A stretch of 64,000 nt of DNA from Zanthoxylum bungeanum (GCA_019454045.1 SKCR01032778.1:186001-250000), one strand, 5' to 3'. Counted from the stretch's first letter, positions 35,204-46,658 are shown. The notes: generated by a model not told the origin, from the letters alone. A program made the numbers and translations.

Positions 35204-35820
35204 AATATGAGGAATGGCAACGGTAAAGGTAAAATCCGTATTCACGGAAACATTGGTACCGTTTCCTCTTTGTGTATGTATGCATATTTTAAATTGGTTA
35301 ATATTTTTTTAAGCATACAAAGTGATTAGACAATGTATTTAACTTCATATTGGTATCAATTGTTCATTTGATATCATTAAATGCCTTAATCATAAAGTTA
35401 AACCCATTTCCATATCGATTGGTATCACATTGTATTTATTGAGTTAAATTATATGTATGTGATTACTTATTTGATGTACATTGAAAATGATATTGCCATG
35501 TATTATATTGTATGAAAATGAAATGCATGTATATTGACATAAGTTTCCATTGATATAATGAAAAGTATGGATTTTGATTGTTTATTAATTGGTATCATAT
35601 TTATAAGAATACAATCATTAAAATGCATTGAATTGAATTCATTGATTTTAGTTGATATCATGATATGTAATGACTTATTTTATTTGATATCAGAATTGAG
35701 AAAAATCATGCTTAAAATGATATAATTGGAAACATTGATATAAAATGTTAATTGGTATCATTGGTACATATTTTTTTTGAAAAATTGCATTATACATGAT
35801 TTCTTTTTAAATCTTATGGC

Positions 35821-36158
35821 AAAAAGGGGGAAATGCCAAATGTGCATATTTTTAAATTTTTTGGTATCATTATTTAATGCACATATTTATTTGGTATTTC
35901 ATTTAAATTAAAATTTTACTTCTCCACTTTTTGATTATGTCAAAGGGGGAGAAATCATTAGAATGAGATTAAAACTTGTTTTACCCGCACCCTTGGTTTA
36001 AGGGGGAGTAATAGTACTAACGTGTTTGTCAAGTTTTGATAGAGTTATTTTAAAGACAATCACACATTGAGGGGGAGCAAAATTATCAAATTTGGACTCC
36101 AACAAGCTCACAAGTATTAACAAGTTTTAAGGGGTTGCCATCATCAAAAAGGGGGAGA
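35821..36158 (+). promoter_or_regulatory. Series of five polypurine tracts ahead of the 3' LTR
   Basis: AAAAAGGGGGAAA (35821), AAAGGGGGAGAAA (35943), AAGGGGGAGTAA (about 36000), GAGGGGGAGCAAA (36070) and AAAAAGGGGGAGA (36146-36158). Only the last abuts an LTR start and is the expected priming site. The others are the kind of extra tracts seen in the post-pol region of SIRE-like Copia elements. Confidence 0.7.
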
Positions 36159-36459
36159 TTGTTGGCGACTTGGTCGCATAAATGGATTTTGATGACTTCA
36201 ATGCGAAAGAAGACTTCGACGTACAAACACGAAGCAATACAAAAAGTGTCGAAGCATATGGGATGAAGAGCGGGAATTTGAAGACTTGCGGCAAATTGAA
36301 GAATATATTGCGAAGTCTTAGCTTATGATTTAATTTGTAATGTGAATTGTAATATTCAAGTGCCTAAGCTCATAAGATTGCATGCACAATCACTTAGATG
36401 CATTAGGATCATGACAAAATGCCTTAAAACCTTCATTACTCAGCATTTTGGTCTGAGAC

Positions 36460-36870
36460 TGGCATACCGGTGTCATTCCGGTGACCATACCGGTCAAAGA
36501 AAGCCTTATGCATGCTTTCTGGAACCAGGGAGATCCATTCCGGTCTCCATTCCGGTCAACATTCCGGTCTAGCTCTTCATGGTGTATAGTTACTGAAACT
36601 ATGGAGATCCATACTTGTCTCCATTCCGGTCTCGCTCTTCATGGTGCATAGTTACTGAAACTAGGGAGATCCATACATGTCTCCATTCTGGTCTCCATTC
36701 CGGTCTAGCTCTTCATTTTGCACACATTCTGGAACCGGGCCAAACCATACCGGTCTTCATACCGGTTAGCATACCGGCCTAACGTATACTTGTTCAAGGG
36801 TAATATAGTTGTTAGTATCAGTTGGAAATCCCAGACCGGCATACTGATCCTCATACCGGTGACCAGACCA
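36460..36870 (+). repeat. Degenerate CATACCGGT array in the LTR
   Basis: More than ten copies of CAT(A/T)CCGGT(C/G) occur with irregular spacing, together with a repeated GAAACTA(T/G)GGAGATCCATAC block at 36594 and 36657. Such arrays in U3 often act as enhancer-like modules in plant Copia LTRs; here that is only an inference. Confidence 0.7.
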
Positions 36871-37172
36871 CTATCAGCATCTGTTTGGGAATGCTTTGCA
36901 TTTTATTATAAATAGAACCTCAACTCATTTGTGCTTGCCTAGAGACTTAGAATACCTTCATACATATTCTACCAAGGCAAATACAAGAGTGTCTTAGAAC
37001 ACTTGGGTTTGCAACTCACACAATCTTCTTATTATTTGTGAGTGCCCAAATGTGTTTCAAACCTTCTTAAACAAAAACATTTGTGGTTGGGAAATCCCAT
37101 TAGTTTGGGTAGTTGTAAAGGTTTGTGAATGAGCCTAAGAATAAAACTCAAAATTGTAAAAGGTTCGGAGTG

Positions 37173-37952
37173 TAGGGGTGGGTGCGGTTCGGTTTGGTTC
37201 GTTTTTTGCTAAAAACCGAACCAAACCATATTTTACGGTTCGGATTTTTTACCTTTCAAACCAAACCATTAAATAACGGTTTGGTTCGGATTGAAAATTT
37301 TTTAAACCAGCGGTTTACGGATTGGTTCGGTTCGGTTTACGGATTATTATATTTAAAACAAATTTTCATCCACTTAAGTGAAGACAAAAAATAATTTTAT
37401 TCTATCCAACAAATAGTATGAAGTGCTAGGGTGTAAGTTGTGACTCAAAGAAACGCATACACTCCATAAAGGATTGAAAAATGAGGCATAATTAATTCTT
37501 GTATTTTTTAAAAATTACCTCGAATAATGATGCTACCATCATTCTAATTAAGAAACAAATCAAACATCTTACTTTCAAGAATAATGATGCTACCATAAAA
37601 CAAAAAATTTAAGAATAAAAGTATTAACAAATAAATTGAAGAATAAAAGTATTAACAAATAAATATATTAACAAAAAATTTAAGAATAAAAATATTAACA
37701 TACTAATAAAAAGAAAACATATAATAAAATTAAAAGAAAAATACATTTTTTTTTTATAAAATATATAATTTTTTTTAATTATAACTGTTCGGTTCGGTTT
37801 AACAGGTGCGGTTCGGATTAGCTCCTGAACCGAACCATAAACCGTTTGGGGTGGGCCAATCCGAACCGCAAATCGAACCGTTAGAAAAAAACCGTAAATT
37901 CGGTCCGGTTTGCGGTTTGGTTTGGTTCGGTCGATTTTTTTGCCCACCCCTA
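37173..37952 (-). mobile_element. hAT MITE, AACCG-word family, copy B (inverted)
   Basis: The ends are TAGGGGTGGGTGCGGTTCGG and, in reverse, TAGGGGTGGGCAAAAAAATC. They are flanked by a perfect 8-bp duplication, TCGGAGTG (37165-37172 and 37953-37960). It is highly similar to copy A (22969-23775) along its full length but in opposite orientation. It disrupts the R/U5 part of the Copia LTR. Confidence 0.93.
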
Positions 37953-38537
37953 TCGGAGTGCACATTTGCGGAAAACTCTTGGTTGCGGGTGAACCACAGA
38001 AACTTGATTTTAGTGGAAATCTTCAAGCGAGGGTTGGGGAGTGGACGTAGGCACGTTTGGCCGAACCACTATAAATCGCGGTGTCGTATTTCTCTTTCCC
38101 TATACTCTTACTATTTGCAAGTTTATTTACATTTACATTTATTTATTAGAGAACTTGCATATAGGTTATTAATCGAAATAGAGAAAATCGACCTAAGTGC
38201 CCATTTGGTAATAAGAGTTAAAAATCGGCAAAGATTAATTTAATTCCGCACTTATAGCGATAACCCAATTCACCCCCATCTTGGGAAATAGAAATTGTTT
38301 GTCGCTATTACTTGTAGGTAATTTCACTATATATCAAATTATTTCGATCTCTCTAGTCATAAAAAAAAAAAAAGAATCCATTAACTTATTAAGTTAAAAA
38401 ATACATTAAAGATAAAAAAAAAATGGTTTTTAATACAATATTATTTATCTTTTACTTATATCATTGTGGGCCCCTTTTGATAGACATGGATTACAATCAG
38501 AGGTGGTCAAAATGCGATTTCCATAAACTTTTGAGAG

Positions 38538-38540
<3 letters not shown>

Positions 38541-38604
<64 letters not shown>
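38541..38604. repeat. (TA)n microsatellite
   Basis: About 64 bases of pure alternating TA after a short GAGAGA lead. Confidence 0.95.
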
Positions 38605-38607
<3 letters not shown>

Positions 38608-39680
38608 GATCCCTTAACTTAATAAATTAAGAGACAAAAAATATAGAAAATAAGGATTTCAATGCAGTATTGTTTGTTTTTAACTATCATATTATGGTTG
38701 AAAGTTCGTAGTTGTCATAAGATTCTGACCCTTTGTGGAATTAATTAATTCTACTCTATCTAAGACACGTCAAAGGTAGAGTGTCTATGATTAAGTCCAA
38801 ACAACTTAAATCTAATCAATTACCACAATGAGAATTAATGCAATAATAAAGCAATATATCAAAACAGTAAAACAATCAACACCAAGATTTTGTTGACATA
38901 GTGGAAAACTCTTGAGAGTAAAAAACCACTCCGGGTATAGGCTATCACCCGAATCCACTATAATAGAGAAAACTTATATCGATGTCGATGATATAAGACC
39001 TATGGTGACAACTTTAACGAATAATGTGTTTCCAACACAGGTAATGTGGCTATGTGTTTCTTTTTATAGATATGGGTTTCCTAGTCCAAAAACACATCCA
39101 AAATAACAAAATTTCACAGTCTCGTTCGAATGCTCAATGCACGTGTGACGAACGCGCAATGTTCCGCAAATCCGTTCGAACGGCCTGACGAACGCATGAC
39201 AAACGAGAACTGTTTGGAAGGTTTTGTTCACACGGGATGAAGATCGCACCATGCATGGGAAGCATTTATCAAATTTCGTTCGAATGTTAGCACGAACGTG
39301 GACTAACGAACCTCGTTCGAACAATAACGAACGTATACGTAGCACATACGAGCGTATGATATCTTCATGTAAAATTTTTCAAATACTTGTCCAATTCCTT
39401 TGAGATCTTCAAAACTCATTACAACTCAATTAAACTTATTTAGTTATGAAAATTGCCCACACACATTGAACTAACATGAGTCTCTTATGATATGCATAGA
39501 TTACAATCAAACGTGGTAAAAATTTGATTTCCACAAACTTTTAGGCTAAACTAGTTTACGTTTCAGTAACATGGCTGGCTGATTTATTTAAACAGTAAGC
39601 CGATTTATGAGTATTCCAGAAACCGATTTACTGTTCATCTGATTTTTCTAAGGTTTTTTCTTTTAACAATATTTGATTCT
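38605..39680. repeat. Non-genic stretch with GTTCGAACG-rich segment
   Basis: Between about 39120 and 39340 CGTTCGAAC, GACGAACG and CGTTCGAATG words recur in both orientations, similar to the 28750-28850 part of the Gypsy-like LTR. Upstream, AAAACCACTCCGGGTATAGG (38917) looks repeat-derived. No gene is supported. Confidence 0.4.
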
Positions 39681-40602
39681 TGTTTGGTGTGCAAACAAAG
39701 TCCCAAAGTCCCACATTGGTTAGAAATGGGGAAGATCATGAGCATATAAGATGAACATGTATCTTCATTGGTATGAGGCCTTTTGGGTATAACCCAAGAG
39801 CAAATCCATGAGGGCTTAGGCCCAAAGTGGACAATATCTCATGCCCCGGAGTTAGCCATGTAGATGAATCCTCGGAATACCGAACAAAAAAGTGGTGAGC
39901 CCCGATCGTGATCCGTGAATGTGCTCGGTTAGATAGGCGGTGTGCTCCGGTCTTCATGGACATGTCCTAATCCCAACACGGTGAAGAGGAGTTGGCCTGG
40001 GCTAGAGTAGACGGATGGATGATCGTTTGAGGGGAGGCTCGGTGGTCCTTTGTGGTCCTTTGTTCGAGGGGAGGTTTGTTGGGTGTGCAAACAAAGTGGA
40101 CAATATCATACCAATGTGGAGATAAGTGGTGTCCTAGGTTGGACAAGTGGTATCAGAGTCATGCCCCGGAGTTAGCCATGTAGATGAATCCTCGGAATAC
40201 CGAACAAAAAAGTGGTGAGCCCCGATCGTGATCCGTGAATGTGCTCGGTTAGATAGGCGGTGTGCTCCGGTCTTCATGGACGTGTCCTAATCCCAACACG
40301 GTGAAGAGGAGTTGGCCTGGGCTAGAGTAGACGGATGGATGATCGTTTGAGGGGAGGCTCGGTGGTCCTTTGTGGTCCTTTGTTCGAGGGGAGGATTGTT
40401 GGGTGTGCAAACAAAGTCTCAAAGTCCCACATTGGTTAGAAATGGGGAAGATCATGAGCATATAAGGATGAACATGTATCTTCATTGGTATGAGGCCTTT
40501 TTGGTATAGCCCAAGAGCAAATCCATGAAGGCTTAGGCTCAAAGTGGACAATATCATACCAATGTGGAGATAAGTGATGTCCTAAATTCCTTACAATTCT
40601 CA
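39681..40602 (+). mobile_element. TRIM element in tandem LTR-internal-LTR-internal-LTR form
   Basis: Three LTR copies start TGTTTGGTGTGCAAAC (39681), TGTTGGGTGTGCAAAC (40078) and the same (40398). The first and third share CCCACATTGGTTAGAAATGG and GGACAATATCATACC-type ends; the middle one has an internal deletion of roughly 120 bp. Two internal regions (39839-40076 and 40159-40396, offset 320 bp) are nearly identical. The second is preceded by a Met-type primer site, TGGTATCAGAGTC (40148-40160). Both end in a purine tract (GAGGGGAGG). There is no coding capacity, as expected for TRIMs. Confidence 0.82.
40148..40160 (+). promoter_or_regulatory. Primer binding site of the TRIM
   Basis: TGGTATCAGAGTC, complementary to the 3' end of initiator tRNA-Met, lies directly after the middle LTR. 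The first internal copy lacks it because the junction there (39838) joins the LTR prematurely to TCATGCCCCGG. Confidence 0.8.
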
Positions 40603-41574
40603 TAATACGTGAAGTTGTATCCTAAGTATAAATCATAGCACAACCCTAATTCTATATATCAAATTATTTTGATTCTCTCTCATGTCATCACTTTGATTTA
40701 TTTGGTATAAAAGTTATTATTATGCTGTGGAAGTTCTGTTACAATCTTTTTACTTTATAGCAGATGTAAAAATTACAACACCTCATTATAAAATAAAATA
40801 TTAAAGACTTTTTTTTTGAAATTATTATCATACTAATTGAAAAGTGTAATATTTCATAGAAAAGATTCATACAACATGTTGAAATATAAAGCAGAAAGCA
40901 TTTGAATAGCGGTCAAAATCATGGTCGATGCATGAATTTTTAAGCAAGCCCACGCTCTACCGATGATTTTTCAACACCTACTACACCTTTGCAATCTTTT
41001 AGGGATTTCTATTTCATTCTGATTCTGACTACTCTTAGTGGAAAGTTGATTTGAAAACCTTTCAATAAAATATATGAAAAATGATAATTCGTGTTATCGT
41101 GTTGTATCGTGTCAACGACAATATCAACACGATTAATAAAAATATTAAATTCGTGTTTGACATGATTAGATAATAATAAATAAATAGTCGTATTGTATTG
41201 TTTATTCGTATCATAAACCATCAACATGTGATCAACATATAATTTGACATGACACAATAATTAATCGTATCAATTTATAATATTAATTCGATAAGAAAAT
41301 TCTACTTTAAAATCATAATGTATAATCATATCGGGACCGATATTGACATGTCTATATCTACCGTATATCCAATTTTTTTTTTAAAAAAAATAAATAAATA
41401 AGAAAACTAAACTTCATAAATGAGCTCTAATAGCTAGGGCTCGAACCAACTTGAGTGCATGGGTTCACCACAGAGCTTTTATCCCAGTGGCAATTATGGA
41501 TATTTGATAATGCATAACAAAAGATACAACTGATTTTTTTTGCTAATTAATTAAATAGGATATTTAATAAAGAT
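40603..41574. other. AT-rich non-genic stretch with CGTGT words
   Basis: No gene is supported. Between about 41075 and 41300 CGTGTTATCGTGTTGTATCGTG and related words recur in both orientations, resembling the subterminal zone of a hAT MITE, but no ends were located. Confidence 0.35.
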
Positions 41575-41690
41575 TTTTTTTTTTTTTTTGGAATCGTTGG
41601 AAATCCCGCCGCCAAATCAGTACCCCTTCCAGGTTTAAGCGGAGCAGGTAAAACCCCCCGCTGTCCCAGACTCTTGCAAGAAACACTCTA
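41575..41690 (-). mobile_element. tRNA-derived SINE, copy 4 (5' truncated)
   Basis: The poly(A) tail (T run from 41575) and body match the other copies on the minus strand: CTTGCAAGAGTCTGGGACAGC, then TTACCTGCTCC and GGATTTCCAACGATTCC. The tRNA-like head with A and B boxes is missing. Confidence 0.75.
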
Positions 41691-42705
41691 TATTATATCC
41701 ACATGTATTCCTTCAAAAGATGTTAGATATATAAGAAATTTTCTAACTAAACATGTATATTTATAGGGTGTCTCATTAGGAGGTATGTCTCTTGATATGT
41801 GTCCTTTGTGAAAGACACAAATTGAATGGATATATCCTTAAAGTGAATATATATAACCCTTTAAAATGAAAGAGTATGTTGGAGGGTTATAATTCTTTAA
41901 AGGATTGCAACCTTAAACTAAATGTCCCTTTAGAAAGAAAACCCTCCATCTCTATAAATAGACTCCATTGGTTTCATTTTCAATCATCCAAAAAATTCAT
42001 TCATAGTTTCTTTCATTGTTAGAGAGTTTAAAATCTAGATAAAAAGAGAGAGTTCCCACCATTTTCAAGTTTAAGTTCTTGAAGAAATGATTGCCTCTTC
42101 TACAAAAAATGATTGCCTTTTCTACAAAAAGTAATCAAGTTATCATGGGAGAACGTTAGCCACAATAAATCCGTAGAACACCAAAGTAGGACTAATATCT
42201 TAAGGACATAAGCATCTCGACTTGCTTTAAGATTTTTTTGTGTATTCTTCAATACTTTTCCAGATTTTTCTACGTCTTTATCTCTATATTTTATTCATGG
42301 CTTACATGTTAGAATGTTGATGTTTTGACTGAATAATGCATGTTAAAATTGATTAATAACACATCCGCCCAATAAGATATATATTCATGGAGCCGAGTAA
42401 AAAGTGAAGGAATTTGTAGATAAAATTTTGATTTAATTATCCATTCAAGTTGTGTATGGTTACTACAGATCATTGAATGACCAGCAGCATCACCTGAAAA
42501 GAAAACTTTGAATAATCAATCAATTAAAGGTACTTAGTAGAAAAAGATTATAAACTTGATATAATCTTTTATTGAATAATCAATCATAATGGAGAATCTT
42601 TTGGATTGAAAGCAAAATGTCCGTTTGTAAATTCTCTCTTCATTCTTGAGCGTAGTTTTCGAACCTCCACCTCTTACACTACTCAAAAATGTTACCAGTT
42701 AAGCT

Positions 42706-43115
42706 GGGAAAAATATCGAAACCAATAATGTTTGTTGAAATCAAACAAAATTCTCATAATGTTAGCGAAATCTCCGATATTTTTTTATAAATATTTTTAT
42801 TTTTAAGGTAAAACATGAGGTAGATATGATATTCGAGATATCTAGTCCCGAACCGATCTCGTTCTGTTCCATCTCTATGTGATTCGAGATTAAAAAATCG
42901 TCTCAAATCTCGATTGAGTTTTTGAATCGGAATGAAAAATCGTCTCGAAGCCCAAATCGAATGATTAGGGATCCCAAATCTCAATCGAGATTCTAAATTT
43001 CTTAGGATAAAATTTGGACAATTATGCACTAGAAAAGTTTCGCTTAGTTTTAAAACATGATAAGAGTTCCGTTTAATTTCACCAAAATATTAGAGGGTTT
43101 TGCTCATTTTCCCCG
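42706..43115. mobile_element. TIR element, MULE-like or hAT-like MITE
   Basis: The left end reads GGGAAAAATATCGAAACCA. The complement of the right end reads GGGGAAAATGAGCAAAACC. Flanks are AGTTAAGC and GGTTAAGC (7 of 8), fitting an 8- or 9-bp target duplication. The interior has paired words such as TCTCGATTGAG and CGAGACGATTTTTCATTCC that can fold back. Confidence 0.5.
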
Positions 43116-43123
43116 GTTAAGCC

Positions 43124-44915
43124 AAGTAACACACAACAACATAACGTAGTATATTATGTATTTTCTTAACTCTTGATTAAATAATAAAATTTACTAGAAA
43201 AATATGTTTTTAAGGAAAGTTCAAGTGTTTTTTGAGAGAATCATGTTATTATATATTATACATTAAAATATGTAAAAAAAACTTCACACACACATGGGTC
43301 ATACTATTTTACAATTGTTGTATGTTAACACTTTCAAATTTTTCGTTATATATTTAAATTTTTTTTCGTGCTATGTGGAAAGTCTCATGCACTGAGTCAT
43401 CTTTTTTACCGACTTATCCGTTAATAAACAATGATTATGAGATAGTCTTAATCATTAACTTTCAATAATAGGAAAAAATGGCAACTTACTAGTTGTGCCT
43501 AACCAATATTGCTCACTTTGTCACGTACGTACATATCCACTATCCCTTTAAAAATATAGTAAGAGTTAGGTTATTGAGTTGGAGCCCAATACTTCTGAAC
43601 TTGACTGAGTCTGAGATGCGACATATATCTGTCTTAGCTATCTACATAGTTAGGAGATAACAAAATTTCCCAATTGATTAATACTCATGATTTGTTCTTA
43701 ACTTAGAGAGACTGCCAGCTGAATCTTGAACAAAAAGGCTGCGTATATTAAATCTTTCCTTTATTTATAGTGGGAATCTTATGTATTGAATACGAGAATG
43801 CGGCCACATGAAGAGTTTCTTGAGTCTTTTTCAGTCAATATATATATTATTACAATGTTTAGGTATATATCTGTATCGAAACCTATTGTTTGCAGAAGAT
43901 GAAAGCCAAATAAAAGGCAACCAAGAACAGTGATAGTTAATTTTGAAACTTTATTGGTGCATTTAAATTTGACTCGAATAGCACTCCACTTTGGGTCACT
44001 TTTAGGCAAGCACTTATATCAGCTTTCAAATTGATGGTGCAAATCAGGGGCAGCCCTCGATTCCGTGAAGTCGTGAACGAATTTTTAAAATTATGATCTC
44101 TATTAATAAAAGAGATTTTTTTTTTTTGTTTTCTTACTACAATGTATTATTAACTTCTTTTTTTTTTTCATATTTGAGGCCTATAATTTTGGCCGAAATA
44201 AGAGCACAATCAGCCGCTTATGTGGTTTATCCTCAGGGCTGTCCCTATGTGCAATATCCCTCTACTGTTGAAAATTTTGGTGGGTTTCTTTCCAAAAAGT
44301 TTATGGCACTGTTGTTAAATTGTGTTCTCTTGAAATGGCAACTGTTCTAGGATATATGGACCAAAAGAGAGATCTATTGTTTGATAATTTTTTTTAAAAA
44401 ATACCGAGAAACTCGTCATTATTCCATATCAGGTGTTATTGGACTCTTATCTGAGTGGATAAAATGCAGTGTTGTCTCAGATTCTTATAAATATTACTTT
44501 AAGATGTTACAGAGTTCGCAACCAAATTTTTTTTTGAGAAATCGTCTTAACTTGGGATGTGTATTGCAAAATTTGATAAGTGTAACGAAGGCTTTGAAAT
44601 AACTTGAGATGTGTAATGATTCTTATCTATCTATTGTTTGTCATGTGTGTGATGAAATATTATCAAGAATTATTGAAAAAAGGAACACGGCCACTTGATT
44701 GAGTAACCCAATAGAGTGTTCCCTAATTACAACTACAAAAACAGGTTGTTGGGCTTGGATATTATGAAGCCCACAAGTCACAACTTATCAGATTTAATGG
44801 GCTTCATTGTCTAGTCTTAAGGCCCATTTTCTTGGATAATGGTCCAATATGATTACAGTTGTAATGGGCTTTTCCCCTTTCTGTTGGAGTGAAGCCGCCC
44901 CTTCGAGTTCTATTA
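43124..44915. other. AT-rich non-genic stretch
   Basis: No gene is supported. Reading frames at 43779-44009, 44093-44350 and 44381-44602 lack recognisable similarity, splice context or codon pattern. No repeat ends were found. Confidence 0.4.
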
Positions 44916-45013
44916 AAACTCATTTTCTACGATTTGTCCCGTTAAAAAATATTTAATACTATGTAAACTCATTTTCTACAATTTATCCCGTTAAAAAATA
45001 TTTAATAGTATGT
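44916..45013. repeat. Two tandem copies of a 49-bp unit
   Basis: AAACTCATTTTCTAC followed by CCCGTTAAAAAATATTTAATA is present twice, 49 bp apart, with about three differences. Confidence 0.85.
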
Positions 45014-45317
45014 AAATATCTTATGCAGGAAAAATGATAACTCAACCTATATTATAGATTCTCGAGAGGAATAAATATATACAGAGTATTAATCTTTTTT
45101 ATTTTTATTTTATTTTTTATACAAAAAATATTGTTTTTTTGACTCAAATTTATAACCTTCACGTTACAATAGAGTAACATTACTCATATACCCAGGCTCA
45201 TCCTCAAATATCTTAGGTAGAATAATAGAAAATTGAAATCCCAGTAGAATAGTAGAAAAATTGAAATTGGACCCGGATCCAAAAGATCTAGAATTGGACA
45301 ATTTAAAATGTGGATCT

Positions 45318-46284
45318 TTTTTTTTTTTTTTTTTGAAGATGAAATGAAATTCATTCATAAAAACACCATAAAGGTGTAATTACACACGGCCAAATAATAG
45401 CTCGAAAATAAACTTAGAAAATCCTAAGATTCAAGCTAATTAGGATAAAACTTAATAATACACGATAAAATATACATCATGTGTTTCCCGTAACTAAAAG
45501 AAATACATATTCACACCTAAAACTACTTAGGAACAGAAGGAATTACGGGTTCGGCCTGGTCTCCTCACCTCAGCCTCAGTGCAAAGTCGGTGACTACATA
45601 TTCCTAATTAGAAGTGAAACAACACAAATCATATTTTGAACGTAAACTTTTACAACAACATATAACCAATCTAATACAGAAAAACTAATAGATCTATAAG
45701 ACAAAGTAAATGTCCCAAAAATTTTGAAAAACTTCAATCTTCACCATTTGATCTACCACATTAATCTGCATCAAATCTGTTGTATGTTGATGAAAAGATT
45801 ATTACATCCTGCAAAAACAGAAAAAGAACCAATATAAAATTGGACATAAAACCACTACGAAGAGTGGAACCACAGATCCAACAGATCCGGGTAACAAAAT
45901 TCACACCTAAACACAAGCCAAAAACACACACAACAAAAAGGGGAAGAGGATGTCTGATGGTTCATTGGATTTTTCATCCGATGAAGTTCCAAAAAGAAGG
46001 AGAAAAACAGGAAAAGGAAAACAGAGGTGAAAAAAAAAAATAAACAAGGAGGCGACAAATAGAAACACGAGGCGACAAAAGCTAGGGGAATGGGAGCGGG
46101 GGGAGGTGTTGGGCATGAGAACGGGGGTTTGGTGAGGAAACAAAATGAAAAGGGAAAGAAGAAGCTGGATTTGGAATTGAAAATGGTGCCGCCGACCACC
46201 CTTGACTATGTGGTCGGCGGCACTGCAAAGCTCTTTAGGGTTAGAGTTTTTTTTCAGAGGTTATTGTAATAAGTCCTTTGGTAC
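45318..46284 (-). mobile_element. 967-bp poly(A) retroposon with a perfect 16-bp target duplication
   Basis: The insertion is flanked by TTTAAAATGTGGATCT at 45302-45317 and 46285-46300. Read on the minus strand it ends in poly(A) (T run from 45318) preceded by TTCATTTCATCTTC, similar to the 3' ends of plant L1-type LINEs. Near its 5' end is a 14-bp perfect hairpin (GTGCCGCCGACCAC, about 46186-46222). No reverse transcriptase or endonuclease is present. A minus-strand frame at 46199-45855 is serine-, proline- and phenylalanine-rich and probably not a protein. It may be a LINE with its middle deleted or a retrocopy of a cellular transcript. Confidence 0.75.
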
Positions 46285-46357
46285 TTTAAAATGTGGATCT
46301 AGATGGTTATTATGAGATCCGGATTCAAGTGAATTCAAATTCATTTTTTTTAACTAA

Positions 46358-46538
46358 TTTTTTTTTTTTAAAATCATCGGAAATCTCATCTCCAAATCAT
46401 CTATTCCGGGCTTAAGCGAAGTAGATAAAACCTCTGACTATCCCAGTCTCTTACAAGAATCGCACTCTCTGAATTCGAACCCAAGACCTGAAAGTCAGAT
46501 CTTAAGCCCTACACCACCAAGCCACGACCATTAGAGAC
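46358..46538 (-). mobile_element. tRNA-derived SINE, copy 5
   Basis: On the minus strand the B box is GGGTTCGAATTC, then GTAAGAGACTGGGATAG and AGATGATTTGGAGATGAG, ending in poly(A). It is flanked by the 13-bp duplication TTTTTTTAACTAA at 46345-46357 and 46539-46551. Confidence 0.82.
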
Positions 46539-46658
46539 TTTTTTTAACTAAATTAAAAAAGACAAACATTTGCTCCGGTCAAATATAACTACATCAGGAT
46601 CATGATTTTGCCATCCCATTTTTATGACACCCTCTTTGATTACCGTTAAAGTAATACA

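Larger units (their letters stand above)
33011..38330 (+). mobile_element. Copia derivative with gag and 3' LTR but no pol
   Basis: Order on the plus strand: 5'-truncated gag (33011-33514), CCHC knuckle and acidic linker with coiled coil (33640-34304), a second CCHC motif in two tandem copies (to 35133), an AT-rich spacer with five GGGGGA tracts, then a 3' LTR from 36160. No protease, integrase, reverse transcriptase or RNase H can be found. After the usual KKVWVPK that leads into protease, the sequence passes to the post-pol spacer. This is a large internal deletion or a non-autonomous gag-only type. Confidence 0.75.
36160..38330 (+). repeat. 3' LTR of the gag-only Copia element, with a MITE inside
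   Basis: It begins TGTTGGCGACTTGG right after the polypurine tract. It holds a TATA box (TATAAATA, about 36907), an array of CATACCGGT / CATTCCGGTC words (36460-36870) in the U3 part, and the R/U5-like GAGTGGACGTAGGC...CCGAACCACTATAAAT (38040-38075). A hAT MITE occupies 37173-37952. The right limit is an estimate: CCCAATTCACCCCC at 38266 is typical of the last bases of such LTRs, but no TSD was found. Confidence 0.65.

Noticed and set aside
36460..36870. CRISPR-like or satellite array
   Set aside because: Repeat words are short, degenerate and irregularly spaced in a plant LTR; no regular repeat-spacer pattern exists anywhere in the window.
38423..38605. Short protein ending in Ile-Tyr repeats
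   Set aside because: Translation of the (TA)n microsatellite.
39736..40557. Minus-strand frames in the TRIM repeated twice
   Set aside because: They recur only because the TRIM internal region is duplicated; no protein family is recognisable.
45855..46199. Secreted or membrane protein frame on the minus strand
   Set aside because: Phenylalanine/serine/proline-rich low-complexity translation of a purine-rich strand inside a retroposon; no domain and overlapping frames of similar length.
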